Positions 1 through 9,249 of a DNA stretch of 64,000 nucleotides are shown here, piece by piece. This DNA is from Candidatus Latescibacterota bacterium. Lineage in GTDB: Bacteria > Latescibacterota > UBA2968 > UBA8231. The notes beneath the pieces were generated by a model. The model did not search any database, had not been told where the DNA came from, and worked only from the letters and a program-made list of their open reading frames with translations. The position numbers were made by a program, and so were the translations under genes. The DNA lies in assembly GCA_007136405.1 (NCBI GenBank), contig SLHA01000087.1:1-64000 (forward strand), given 5' to 3'. The number at the start of each line of letters is the position of its first letter. Positions within the stretch are counted from its first letter, which is position 1.

Positions 1-48
1 AAGAAACACGGGCGTATCAGCGCTACGCTGACGCAGTTGCAACTGCAC

Positions 49-116
49 GCGGCCGTGGTGATCCAGGCGTAGGTGACGGCGGCTGTGTGTATGCGGCCGC
101 GGTGATCCAGGCGTAG
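49..116. repeat. Two copies of a 24-bp direct repeat GCGGCC(G)YGGTGATCCAGGCGTAG, 44-bp period
   Basis: gcggccgtggtgatccaggcgtag at 49-72 and gcggccgcggtgatccaggcgtag at 93-116 (1 mismatch). Confidence 0.8.
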
Positions 117-388
117 ACGCCCGTGCCCTGACCCGCGTCAGTGCCGTGCCTGCGTTCCCCAGCATGCAGATACTCCGGCAGCGTGTCAGGCAGCGTCCGG
201 GCGGCGCGCCGCCGGAGATGGCGCCACGCTGCCCGGACTATTCGGTTGCCGGCCATGGGCGACCGGCAACACCGGCCGATGCTGGATGATGGCGATACGC
301 CGCCTGGACGATGGCCAGATGGTGGTGCGTTCGACCGGTGCCTCTGCCGGTCCGGGTAAACCTGGTAACGGCTGGCGACGATCCAGTA

Positions 389-1483
389 TCACTGCCGGGA
401 AGCGATCCGCGGAAAATAGATCCACAGATGGCCCAGCGAATCGTTTTCGCCGAAGACGATCTCTCCGTCGCGGCCGACCACGGCGGCGGCGTATTGATAC
501 CCGTAACGACGTCTTTCGAACACCGCGGCCGCCGCTCCCAGCGGCCGGACACCACCGGCTTCCAGCGTGAAGAAACGGGCGATGCCGTCGCCGCAGAACC
601 CGAACAGGCGCCCGTCGAACGTGACCGCCATGCAGGTTACCGGTGCTACCGGCGTCCGGCCCAGGCCATCGCTGAAGCCTGCTGATGGGCTGTACGAGAA
701 CAACTGGCCATCGGCGTCCGCCGTGTACAGCGTACCGGTCGCAGGATCACGAGCCCAGCCCAGATCCACCTCCCAGTTACCGCCGGACGGCAGCTTCACC
801 GCCGCACGCTCCAGCTTACCGCCGGATTCCAGCCGCCACAGCGTCGCTCCTTCGTCCCGGCCCAGGAAACCGCCGTCCGCATCCAGGCCCACCTGGCCTC
901 TTGCCGCGACCGCACCGATCTCCTGCACGCTGCCTTCGGCCAGATCCACGCTGAATACGTGACCGCTGCTGACCCCTGCGGCGCAAGCGCGTTTGGCGTC
1001 AGCGGTCATATGGACGATCGGCTCTCCCCCGCCGACACTACCCAGCTCATCGAAGGGAGTGCGACTGAACCCCCACTCCTGAATCAGATCGAAAGGCAGG
1101 GGCTGCAGCTTGCGCCCCACCAGACGGCCGCCGTCGGGTCCGTTGACCCCAGCCACGAACCGCTGTCTCCCGCAGACCATGCCCGCACACCCGGTGGCCC
1201 CGTCGACCGTTCCCAGATCCAGGACCGCCCCGGTTACGCCGTGGAACATGCCCACGAACAGATGGCTGGCGTATCCGCTGGTGCCGCCGTACACCGCGCC
1301 CTCCGGGGTGGCGTCGAGCGCCGTGATGTAACTCTCGTCGGCACGAATCGGCTCGCTCATCCCCGGAAAGCAGGTGGGGAATGCCAGCAGTGTGCCCTCC
1401 TTCACGAAGGTTCCGTGGACGATCTCTTCACGCAGTTCCCGGGTGCCGGGGCTGCGCAGATCGTACTTCTGTCGCTTTGCCAT
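389..1483 (-). CDS. Beta-propeller-like protein, function unknown
   Basis: 364 aa ORF; repeated G/D-rich strands; adjacent to a second propeller-like ORF and an AOR gene in the same orientation. Confidence 0.6.
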   Translation of the reverse strand: MAKRQKYDLRSPGTRELREEIVHGTFVKEGTLLAFPTCFPGMSEPIRADESYITALDATPEGAVYGGTSGYASHLFVGMFHGVTGAVLDLGTVDGATGCAGMVCGRQRFVAGVNGPDGGRLVGRKLQPLPFDLIQEWGFSRTPFDELGSVGGGEPIVHMTADAKRACAAGVSSGHVFSVDLAEGSVQEIGAVAARGQVGLDADGGFLGRDEGATLWRLESGGKLERAAVKLPSGGNWEVDLGWARDPATGTLYTADADGQLFSYSPSAGFSDGLGRTPVAPVTCMAVTFDGRLFGFCGDGIARFFTLEAGGVRPLGAAAAVFERRRYGYQYAAAVVGRDGEIVFGENDSLGHLWIYFPRIASRQ

Positions 1484-1492
1484 GATAGCCTC

Positions 1493-2734
1493 CTAGCCCC
1501 AGATCCGGATGGGCAGATGAGCGTCTTTTCGCTTGCGTTCCGCGGGCATCCAGACTTTGAAGATCCCGACAGGTTTCGGGCCCACATGCGCGAAGTACAG
1601 ATCGCCAGCCGCATCGACCGCGCCGCGGGACACGTACTGAGCGAATTCGTCCGGCCGTTCGAGCACGGCTACTTCCTCCCGTTCGAGCGTGTCCGGATCC
1701 AGCCGCCAGATGACGCCCTCGCGTTCCTTGTGTTCCGGACCGAGAGGATTGTACTCGGGATCGCGCCAGCGAGCGGCGCCATAATACAGCTTGCCGTCCC
1801 CGGCAAAGACCAGCCCGCCGCAGTGATCCAGGAACATGCTGTGCGGCAGCGTGGGGTCCCGCTTCTGGGTAGCCGGTCCCAAATCCTCCACCCGTCCCCA
1901 TTCGCCTTCTTCCGGATAGATGCGCATGAGCCACGGCGGCGAGATCCAGGTGCTGGCATACACGCAGGAGCGATCCGGAGCGGCGGCCACATCGTAGAAG
2001 ACCGAATGCCAGCCATTGTGGACCTGAGGATCATGCGGCAGCCGGTAGGGCGACCATTCCAGTCGCCCATGGGCCGGATCGTAACGCACCAGGTGGCCGT
2101 AGTCGCTGGTGGTCCAGACGCGATGCCGGCTGTCCAGGAACAGGGTTTGGGCGTTGATGGAGCCAATGCGTCCCAGATCCCTGCGTTGGCGCGTTTCCAG
2201 ATCGTAGATGATAAAATGGTCGCGCGGATACGACAGCGCGTACAGCAAGCCTCGCTCTTCGTCGAGCAGCAGACAGCGGCAGCCCTCTCTGGGAATGAGC
2301 GTGTCCCACCATGCCACCTGGTCCGTCTTCGTGTCGAAGGCCAGCAGCGCCGCCCCCCGAAAGCAGCGCTCTTCGTCATGCCAGAAGCGCCAGGGCGAAT
2401 AAGCGGGCAGATCGATGGGAGGACCGGAGAGGTGCGTGGCCATGTACATGATGCCGTCGTGCATGGAGGGAGCGAAGCTGTAGTGGATCTTGCACTGGGT
2501 GGCCCGGCCCGAATCCCGCGGATCATCCACCATTTCGTCCAGGTCGAAGAGATAGTCCAGCTTGTCCTCAGGCGCGTTGTAGCGAACCAGTTTGACGATA
2601 CCACCCGGTTCGCCCTCGGCGCACGAGGCCGCGTAGATGCGTCCGTCCGGACCCACCGAAAGCGACCAGCACGAGTCCGCTTCCGGATGCTCGGTGAACT
2701 GGTACCACGTCGTCTTGTACCGTTCCATGGTCAT
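1493..2734 (-). CDS. Beta-propeller-like protein, function unknown
   Basis: 413 aa ORF; repeats of type DxxGRIYAAS, HRVWTTSDYGHLVRYDP, DAAGDLYFAHVG. Confidence 0.65.
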   Translation of the reverse strand: MTMERYKTTWYQFTEHPEADSCWSLSVGPDGRIYAASCAEGEPGGIVKLVRYNAPEDKLDYLFDLDEMVDDPRDSGRATQCKIHYSFAPSMHDGIMYMATHLSGPPIDLPAYSPWRFWHDEERCFRGAALLAFDTKTDQVAWWDTLIPREGCRCLLLDEERGLLYALSYPRDHFIIYDLETRQRRDLGRIGSINAQTLFLDSRHRVWTTSDYGHLVRYDPAHGRLEWSPYRLPHDPQVHNGWHSVFYDVAAAPDRSCVYASTWISPPWLMRIYPEEGEWGRVEDLGPATQKRDPTLPHSMFLDHCGGLVFAGDGKLYYGAARWRDPEYNPLGPEHKEREGVIWRLDPDTLEREEVAVLERPDEFAQYVSRGAVDAAGDLYFAHVGPKPVGIFKVWMPAERKRKDAHLPIRIWG

Positions 2735-2752
2735 TGCCGTCCTTGATGGGGT

Positions 2753-4645
2753 TCAACCCACGTCAGCCAACTCGGCCTGAAACCAGTCCAGATCGAGTTC
2801 AGCCAGCTTGGCAGGCGTCGGGGCGCCGGTCTGCTTATCCCAGCCTGCCATCTCATAATACAGTTCCAGCATGCGAGCGAAATCGGCGCGATCCAGGGCC
2901 GTTCCCTGCAACGCGCCGTTTTCCAGCGGCTCGAACAGACGATCCGGTAACGTGTCGTCGGCCATGGTGAAGCCCTCGCGCACGTTGAAAGCGCGTTTCA
3001 TGTTGTTGGCCCGTTCGGAAACCTTGATCAATTCGAACAGACTCACCGGCCAGCCGGTCACCGCGCGCACCGCGTCCGTCAGCTTGTCCACCGTCAGCAC
3101 ATTGATCGGCTCGCCGACAAAATCGCACATACCGATGGTGTCGTACAATCCCCACACCAGTTGCGCGTAATAGTAGACCTTGACCTTCTTCGGACCGGTA
3201 TCCAGCATCTCGACCGGTTCGATCAGGCCCAGTGCGGACAGGGCACTGGTGCCGTGCGCATCCAGCGATTGGAAGAAGGGGTCGTGCGGCGCTTCCATAT
3301 GATCCGCCCCCGTAGCCGACGTGGCGTATGCCAGCGCCAGGCTGCGTTTACCGCGGGGCTCGTGCATGGGCAGTTCCTGCCCTTTCACGTGCAGCGCGAA
3401 CGACTCCGCTCCCTGACCCAGCTTTGCGGCGGCGACTTTGACTCCATCTGCCAGCAGATCGCCGATGCCTTCCCGCCGGGCGATCAGGTCGATGAGCCGC
3501 AAAGCGCCCTCCTGACTGCCATATGGTAAGTCGAAACCCAGATCATCACGGCTGAGGATGCCCTTCTCGTAGCACTCCATGGCGAAGCCGATCACCACGC
3601 CCGTGCTGATCGAATCCAACACGTACTGATTGCATTTCAAGTTGGCCCCGGCGAGCTGTTTGAGATCCCCGACGCCCAGCAGCGAACCATGAGCGGCGAT
3701 GGTCTCGTACTCCGGTCCGCCGTGCTCGGCACGGACGCCGTACTCGGGAACCTCTACTTCCCTTTTACAGGCCACCGCGCATCCGTGGCAGGTACCGCGG
3801 TTCACCAGGATGGTGTCACGCAAGGCTTCCCCACTGATCGCTGCGGCCTGTTCGAAGCTGCCGTCGCGAAAATTGCGGGTGGGCAGCATGCCCCCCGCAT
3901 CCAGGCTGCGCACGATACCGGCCGTGCCCAGCAGGTGGCGCGGATCCGCATCCCGGTCGTAGGCCGCGCGAAACCAGCGCAATACCGCCTTGAAACCATC
4001 AGGATCGGCCGGCTCCACTGCTTTGCGTCCACGGCAGACGATGGCCTTGAGCTTCTTGGCGCCCATCACCGCCCCGAGCCCGGCCCGGCCGTTGAAGTGT
4101 TTCTGCTGGTTGACGATGGCGGCGTAGCGGACACCGTTTTCCCCGGCTATACCGGTCTGCAGCACGCGTATGCGCTGGTCACCGAGTTCCTCCTCCAGTC
4201 CATGCTGGACGCTGTCGGCCAACTGTCCCCAGTAGGCTGTGGCATCGCGCAACTCGGCTTCCCCGTCGTGAACGTACAGGTACACCGGTGACGAGGCCGT
4301 CCCCTGGATGATGATACCGTCGAAACCGGCCATCTTGAGCTCAGGGCCCCAGAAGCCGCCGGCCTCCGCTTCACCGTATCCGCCGGTCAGCGGCGATTTC
4401 GCCACAGCCGAGAACCGGTTGACGCCTGACAGGGGCAGACCGTTGAGCGGGCTGGTCATGAAGATCAGCCTGTTGTCCGGACCCAGCGGGTCCGCTCCTC
4501 GGGGCACCTCCTTCAGCAGGTAATAGGCCCCCAGGCCGCCGCCGCCCAGATAGCGCCGGTACAGCGCCTCGTCAGGTGCTTCCACGCCAGTCGTGCCACG
4601 CGTCAGATCGACGCGCAGAATCCTGCCGTTGTATCCGTTTGGCAT
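2753..4645 (-). CDS. Aldehyde:ferredoxin oxidoreductase family protein (tungstopterin/4Fe-4S)
   Basis: 630 aa; N-terminus GYNGRILRVDLTRG..YLGGGGLGAYYLLKE; CHGCAVACKREVEVP; typical AOR-family features. Confidence 0.92.
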   Translation of the reverse strand: MPNGYNGRILRVDLTRGTTGVEAPDEALYRRYLGGGGLGAYYLLKEVPRGADPLGPDNRLIFMTSPLNGLPLSGVNRFSAVAKSPLTGGYGEAEAGGFWGPELKMAGFDGIIIQGTASSPVYLYVHDGEAELRDATAYWGQLADSVQHGLEEELGDQRIRVLQTGIAGENGVRYAAIVNQQKHFNGRAGLGAVMGAKKLKAIVCRGRKAVEPADPDGFKAVLRWFRAAYDRDADPRHLLGTAGIVRSLDAGGMLPTRNFRDGSFEQAAAISGEALRDTILVNRGTCHGCAVACKREVEVPEYGVRAEHGGPEYETIAAHGSLLGVGDLKQLAGANLKCNQYVLDSISTGVVIGFAMECYEKGILSRDDLGFDLPYGSQEGALRLIDLIARREGIGDLLADGVKVAAAKLGQGAESFALHVKGQELPMHEPRGKRSLALAYATSATGADHMEAPHDPFFQSLDAHGTSALSALGLIEPVEMLDTGPKKVKVYYYAQLVWGLYDTIGMCDFVGEPINVLTVDKLTDAVRAVTGWPVSLFELIKVSERANNMKRAFNVREGFTMADDTLPDRLFEPLENGALQGTALDRADFARMLELYYEMAGWDKQTGAPTPAKLAELDLDWFQAELADVG

Positions 4646-4896
4646 GCCCTCCTCCTTACCTCCGTGCTGCCCGGAAAATGTGGCTCCGTCTATACCGCCG
4701 CCGGGCCGCGGCGCGTGCCTGCGGAGCTATTGCGTCGATCTAGCTATGAATCTGCTACATCCACCGGCGCACGCAACAGCGCCGCTTGACACTCCGGCGC
4801 CGAGCGACGTTTCTTCATAGCATCACATCCCCCGTCGACCCGCCGCGTGGCTGCAGCGCCGGTCCCGGCATCCCCGTCTTGCAGGAGGAGATCGTC

Positions 4897-5586
4897 ATGG
4901 CCCAATATGACAGGATGGCCGTGCTCAACGCCATCTACGACATCGGCATCATCCCCGTTTTCTACCACAAGGATCCGGAAACCACCATCAATATCGTCGA
5001 GGCCTGCGCCAAGGGTGGCGCACGTGTCTGCGAATTCACCAACCGCGGCGACCTGGCCTACCACGTGTTCACCGACACCGTCAAGCATGTCGTGAGTTCG
5101 GGCAGCGACGTGATCATGGGAGTGGGCTCCGTGGTCGACGCCCCGACGGCGGCGCTGTACATCGCCAACGGCGCCAATTTCGTCGTCGGTCCCTTGCTGA
5201 ATCCGGAGATCGCTCGCGTCTGCAACCGCCGCAAGATCCCCTACTCGCCGGGATGCGGCAGCGTGAGCGAAATCGCCCAGGCCGAGGAGCTGGGCGTTGA
5301 AATCGTCAAGGTCTTTCCCGGAAGCGAGGTGGGCGGCCCCAAATTCGTCAAAGCCGTGCTGGGCCCCTGTCCGTGGACGCGCATCATGCCCACCGGCGGT
5401 GTGGATGCCACCAGGGAAAGCCTGGAGGGCTGGTTCAAGGCCGGCGTGGCCGCGGTGGGTGCCGGCTCCAACCTGGTGACCAAGGAACTGGTAGCCGCCG
5501 GGGACTGGGATGGGATCACGGCCAAAGTGCAGCAGTGCATCGGCTGGATCAAGGAGATACGCGCGGAGATGGCGACGGAGAAGTAG
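4897..5586 (+). CDS. KDPG/KHG aldolase family protein
   Basis: MAQYDRMAVLNAIYDIGIIPVFYHKD; CEFTNRG; VKVFPGSEVGGPKFVKAV; MPTGGVD; GGAGGAG RBS before ATG 4897. Confidence 0.88.
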   Translation: MAQYDRMAVLNAIYDIGIIPVFYHKDPETTINIVEACAKGGARVCEFTNRGDLAYHVFTDTVKHVVSSGSDVIMGVGSVVDAPTAALYIANGANFVVGPLLNPEIARVCNRRKIPYSPGCGSVSEIAQAEELGVEIVKVFPGSEVGGPKFVKAVLGPCPWTRIMPTGGVDATRESLEGWFKAGVAAVGAGSNLVTKELVAAGDWDGITAKVQQCIGWIKEIRAEMATEK

Positions 5587-5593
5587 CCACGCC

Positions 5594-5647
5594 AGCGGAC
5601 GCCCGGAGGCCGGATAATGGGCCGCCAGGCGTCCGCTATCCGGCGTT
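5594..5647. terminator. Long hairpin between convergent genes (candidate bidirectional terminator without U-tract)
   Basis: AGCGGACGCC (5594-5603) ... GGCGTCCGCT (5638-5647), perfect 10-bp outer stem. Confidence 0.55.
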
Positions 5648-5750
5648 ATGCCGCTGCGGTATCGGTTCACCGGTAGGTCTGCGGGCAGCTGCGTCAGGGC
5701 AAAGGGCCGTGAATCAGGCCGGCACCCTTGCCCATACGGTTCAAACGGCG

Positions 5751-6332
5751 TTACCCGCCAGTGTTCGCGCTACCGTTCCTGCATTCCATGACATGAATGA
5801 CCTCCGGTGGCACATTCCACCATACCAGCTCACGGCCATGGTATTGGAAGGAACTGTTTTTCAATTCACGGGAACACCACAGGCCTATCTGCACGTAGCG
5901 CCCCCCAGGCTCCAACGCCGCCGCCGCAGCGTCCAGCATTTGCCCGGCATCCTCCCCGCGTATAGGGATGGTGGAGATGATGTGGGAGGCCTTGGGCAAG
6001 CCCCGTTGCCGCAGATATTCGGGGGTTTTGCTGGCGTCTTCGGCGACAACTTCCAACTGTGGCCCACTGAGTTTTCTCTTCAACTCACGGGCGTATTGTG
6101 GATGGTTCTCAAAAGAGAGCAGATATCCATCCGGCGGTATCACCTGCAGCAGCCTTCTGGTCAAAACTCCCAATCCTGCTCCCCACTCAACCACGACTCC
6201 ACCGTTCATGGCTCCGGCATGGTACAGAATACGGTCAGTCATATGACGGGTACTCTGCGACACCGAACGTACAGTGGCTGGCCGCACGAAGAACCCGCTC
6301 AGGAAGATCAAGCGTTCACGCAGAGAGTTCAC
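5751..6332 (-). CDS. SAM-dependent methyltransferase, phospholipid N-methyltransferase/rRNA dimethylase-like
   Basis: VVVEWGAGLGVLTRRLL, SFENHPQYARELKRK, IISTIPI motifs. Confidence 0.75.
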   Translation of the reverse strand: MNSLRERLIFLSGFFVRPATVRSVSQSTRHMTDRILYHAGAMNGGVVVEWGAGLGVLTRRLLQVIPPDGYLLSFENHPQYARELKRKLSGPQLEVVAEDASKTPEYLRQRGLPKASHIISTIPIRGEDAGQMLDAAAAALEPGGRYVQIGLWCSRELKNSSFQYHGRELVWWNVPPEVIHVMECRNGSANTGG

Positions 6333-6778
6333 CCTGTTCCAGCTCCTTGTTCTAGGCGCACCGAGCTGTCGGACACCATAGATCCGCCAGCATCAGGACA
6401 ATTTGGTCAATTTGTGAAACCTGGTCGAGTATATCGCGGCGCGTCTGTGGCCTGGTGGCCTGTCCGACAAATACGTTTGATTCGAGCGCCGATGCACTCC
6501 GGGTCCATGTGTTATCCTGCGATGCGGTTGGACACCGCAGCAGACTGCCGCATTTGCGGGCGCACGGTAATATTGTCCACCCGTATGCCGGAAAATCAGT
6601 TCAGGCCGTACTCTGAGGATGGCACTGCTCACCCGTTTTGTCAACTGTCCCAACGGACTAAAGCACTCTTCGAACGCCCCCGGAGACAAACCAGACTGTG
6701 TTGTCATCGCCTCGATGCATTGGCGCCTGAAAAAACCCGAGTGTGAGTCTGCCGGCTCCCCTTTGTCCGCGGGCTCTT

Positions 6779-8077
6779 TCAGGCCAGCATCCTGCGGATC
6801 GTGTCGACGACGTGTTCTACCTGCGCTGCATCATTGTAAACATGAGTCGAAAAACGCAGCGCATTGTGATCGACTGGATTGGCTTCAGCGGCAGGCACGA
6901 AGGCATAAGTGGACTGCGCCGTCTTCACGGTTATTCTGTGATCCTGGTACAACCGGCTGGCCAGATCGGCGGCGCTGGCCTTTTGCGGGTCCACCGCCAG
7001 CGTGCACATTCCGGACGCCATCTCCGGCGGCTCGGGTGATATGCAGGTCATCCCCGGTATCAGGCTGAGCTGTTCACGCAGACCCCAACTGAGCCGGCGA
7101 CAGTGCTGTTCGATCCGGTCGCGACCGATGGCATTGTGAAAATCCATGGCCACGCCGTGAGCCAGAATGGTGGGCACATTGCGCGTACCACCGGAAGCGG
7201 AGTAGACCCGGTACCCGCTGTGCAGCGACAACGGCCGGATACGGTCCTGGGCCTCCTTGCGGATATACAGCAGGCCGGATCCCTTGGGGGCGAGCATCCA
7301 CTTGTGGCTACTGCTGCAGTACATGTCGACGTCCAGTTTCTTGACGTCCACGTTCAGCATGCCCGGCCCCTGCGCCCCGTCACAAACCAGCATGATGCCG
7401 CGCGGGCGCGTGATGCGAGCCACCTGGGCCATGGGGAAGATCATGCCGGTGATGGTGCATACGTGGCTGAAGCTGCACACCCGCGTGCGCGGCGTGAGGT
7501 GTCGCTCCACCAGTTCCACGATCTGCCCGGGACTCTGGACCGGATCCGTGATCTCGATGTACCGGACCCGGATGCCGCGGTGCCGGGCCAGGTACTGCCA
7601 GCAGACCATGCCGCCGCCGTGCTCGTGGTCCGAGGTGAGCACCTCGTCACCGGGCTCCAGATGCAATCCTTCCGCCGTCATGTTCATGGCTTCGGTGGTA
7701 TTCCGCGTGATGGCCACCTCGTCGGTCTCGGCGCCGAGAAATTCGGCTGCCCGGGCGCGCACCGCCTCCATCCCGTCTCCGATCCCCCCCCAGACATTGT
7801 TCAACGGATCGCCTTCCAGCTGGCGGGCATAGTTGCACAGGGCATCGACGACCAGTCCCGGCGCCGCGCCGATACTGCCTGTATTCATGTGGATCAGGCC
7901 TGGATTCAGAGCGAATTCCGCGCTCATTCGACGCCGGAACTCAGCTCCTTCCTCATGCCCGGCAAGGTCGGACCGGAGATTCTCCAGTCTGGAAGCCAGC
8001 GCCTGGCCGGCTCCGGGCATGACCGGCAGCGCCATCATTCCGGCCGCTATTCCCTTTACAAAAACCCTGCGTTGCAT
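6779..8077 (-). CDS. Class V aminotransferase-fold PLP enzyme with Tat-type signal peptide
   Basis: N-term MQRRVFVKGIAAGMMALPVMPGAGQALA; NTTEAMN; VCDGAQGPGMLNVDV; SSSHKWMLAPKGSG (PLP Lys). Confidence 0.85.
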   Translation of the reverse strand: MQRRVFVKGIAAGMMALPVMPGAGQALASRLENLRSDLAGHEEGAEFRRRMSAEFALNPGLIHMNTGSIGAAPGLVVDALCNYARQLEGDPLNNVWGGIGDGMEAVRARAAEFLGAETDEVAITRNTTEAMNMTAEGLHLEPGDEVLTSDHEHGGGMVCWQYLARHRGIRVRYIEITDPVQSPGQIVELVERHLTPRTRVCSFSHVCTITGMIFPMAQVARITRPRGIMLVCDGAQGPGMLNVDVKKLDVDMYCSSSHKWMLAPKGSGLLYIRKEAQDRIRPLSLHSGYRVYSASGGTRNVPTILAHGVAMDFHNAIGRDRIEQHCRRLSWGLREQLSLIPGMTCISPEPPEMASGMCTLAVDPQKASAADLASRLYQDHRITVKTAQSTYAFVPAAEANPVDHNALRFSTHVYNDAAQVEHVVDTIRRMLA

Positions 8078-8229
8078 ATCCCGATCTCCTGCATCGTCAA
8101 TGAGGATACTTCTCAAGAAACGCGGACCCGCGCCTCCGGTCAATGCGGAACCCAAGGTACCTGCTCCGTTCCTGCCAGAGCGCAGTGTATGGTCCGTCGA
8201 TCGGCAGACCGGCGTTGAAGATACGGAGC

Positions 8230-8310
8230 GCCGGCAGGCCGTGCATCAAACGCGGATTCATGCCGGCAGGCCGTGCATTAAACGCTCATTCGTGCCGGCA
8301 GGCCGACCGT
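8230..8310. repeat. Tandem repeat, 32-bp unit, about 2.5 copies
   Basis: GCCGGCAGGCCGTGCATYAAACGC.. starts at 8230, 8262 and 8294 (period exactly 32). Confidence 0.85.
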
Positions 8311-8321
8311 CGCGCCACGCA

Positions 8322-8403
8322 GGACCGCACCGGACACCACGACGCCGCAGGGTCAGCGCTAGGCGGGACCGCACCGGACACCACGACGCCGCAGGGTCAG
8401 CGC
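8322..8403. repeat. Direct repeat: 38-bp identical copies, 44-bp period
   Basis: GGACCGCACCGGACACCACGACGCCGCAGGGTCAGCGC at 8322-8359 and 8366-8403. Confidence 0.9.
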
Positions 8404-8532
8404 CACACCGGTCTCCCAGACGCTGTTGACGTGCCGTTACACATTGCTACAGAATCACCATGGTCACCTCGTCCGGACGTGACGATATTCGGTGCATCGG
8501 TCGATGACACCTTTGAAGGAGGAACAGCCACG

Positions 8533-9249
8533 ATGGCCGCCGACGCCGCCGAGGCCCACCGCATCATTCTGGTCGAAGACGACACCGGGCTGGCGGAGTT
8601 GATCGCCGAACGCCTGCGCACCGAAGGCTACCATGTACTCACGGAAGTGGACGGCCGCCGCGCCTGCGAGTTGATCCGTAAGGAACAGCCGGACCTCGTG
8701 GTGCTGGACATCATGCTCCCTGGAATGGACGGCTTCCAGGTATGCCGGGAAGTCCAGCCGCATTACTCGGGCCCTATTCTGATTCTGACAGCCCGCGATG
8801 ACGACCTGGATGAAATCCTGGGCCTGGAGCTGGGAGCTGACGACTACGTTACCAAGCCCGTCAAGCCGCGGGTGTTGCTGGCGCGTATTCGCGCCTTGCT
8901 GCGGCGCTCCAACCCACCACCGATGGACGCGGGAGCACCCGTTCGGATCACCCTGGGCCAAGTGCGCATAGACGCCAGCCGGCGCGAGGTTACACTGGGT
9001 TCCAACCTGGTCAACCTGACCACCGTTGAGTTCGATCTCTTCTGGTACCTGGCCACCCGCGCCGGCCAGGTGGTCAGCCGCCAGGAGCTTTACCAGGCCA
9101 TCTATCACTACGACTACGACGGTCTGGACCGCAGCATCGACGTGTATGTCTCACGGCTGCGGCAGAAACTGGGTGATGACTCGTCGTCGCCGCAGCTCAT
9201 CAAGACCGTCCGCGGTGTCGGTTACCTGCTGGCCGGTGACAAGGCATGA
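8533..9249 (+). CDS. OmpR/RstA-like response regulator
   Basis: Receiver (VEDDTGLAELIAERL, VLDIMLPGMDGF, TKPVKP) plus winged-helix C-terminus (DRSIDVYVSRLRQKLGDD); ATG 8533 after AGGAGGAAC. Confidence 0.9.
   Translation: MAADAAEAHRIILVEDDTGLAELIAERLRTEGYHVLTEVDGRRACELIRKEQPDLVVLDIMLPGMDGFQVCREVQPHYSGPILILTARDDDLDEILGLELGADDYVTKPVKPRVLLARIRALLRRSNPPPMDAGAPVRITLGQVRIDASRREVTLGSNLVNLTTVEFDLFWYLATRAGQVVSRQELYQAIYHYDYDGLDRSIDVYVSRLRQKLGDDSSSPQLIKTVRGVGYLLAGDKA

Noticed and set aside
959-2746. 595-aa plus-strand ORF
   Set aside because: Antisense to the two propeller-like genes; no recognisable motif.
6408-6430. TTTGTGAAACC upstream of the methyltransferase as a Rex box
   Set aside because: Only one half-site (TTGTGA) with no partner at the correct spacing.
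8230-8403. Possible CRISPR array
   Set aside because: Units are contiguous tandem repeats or have only ~6-bp gaps; no spacers or cas genes.
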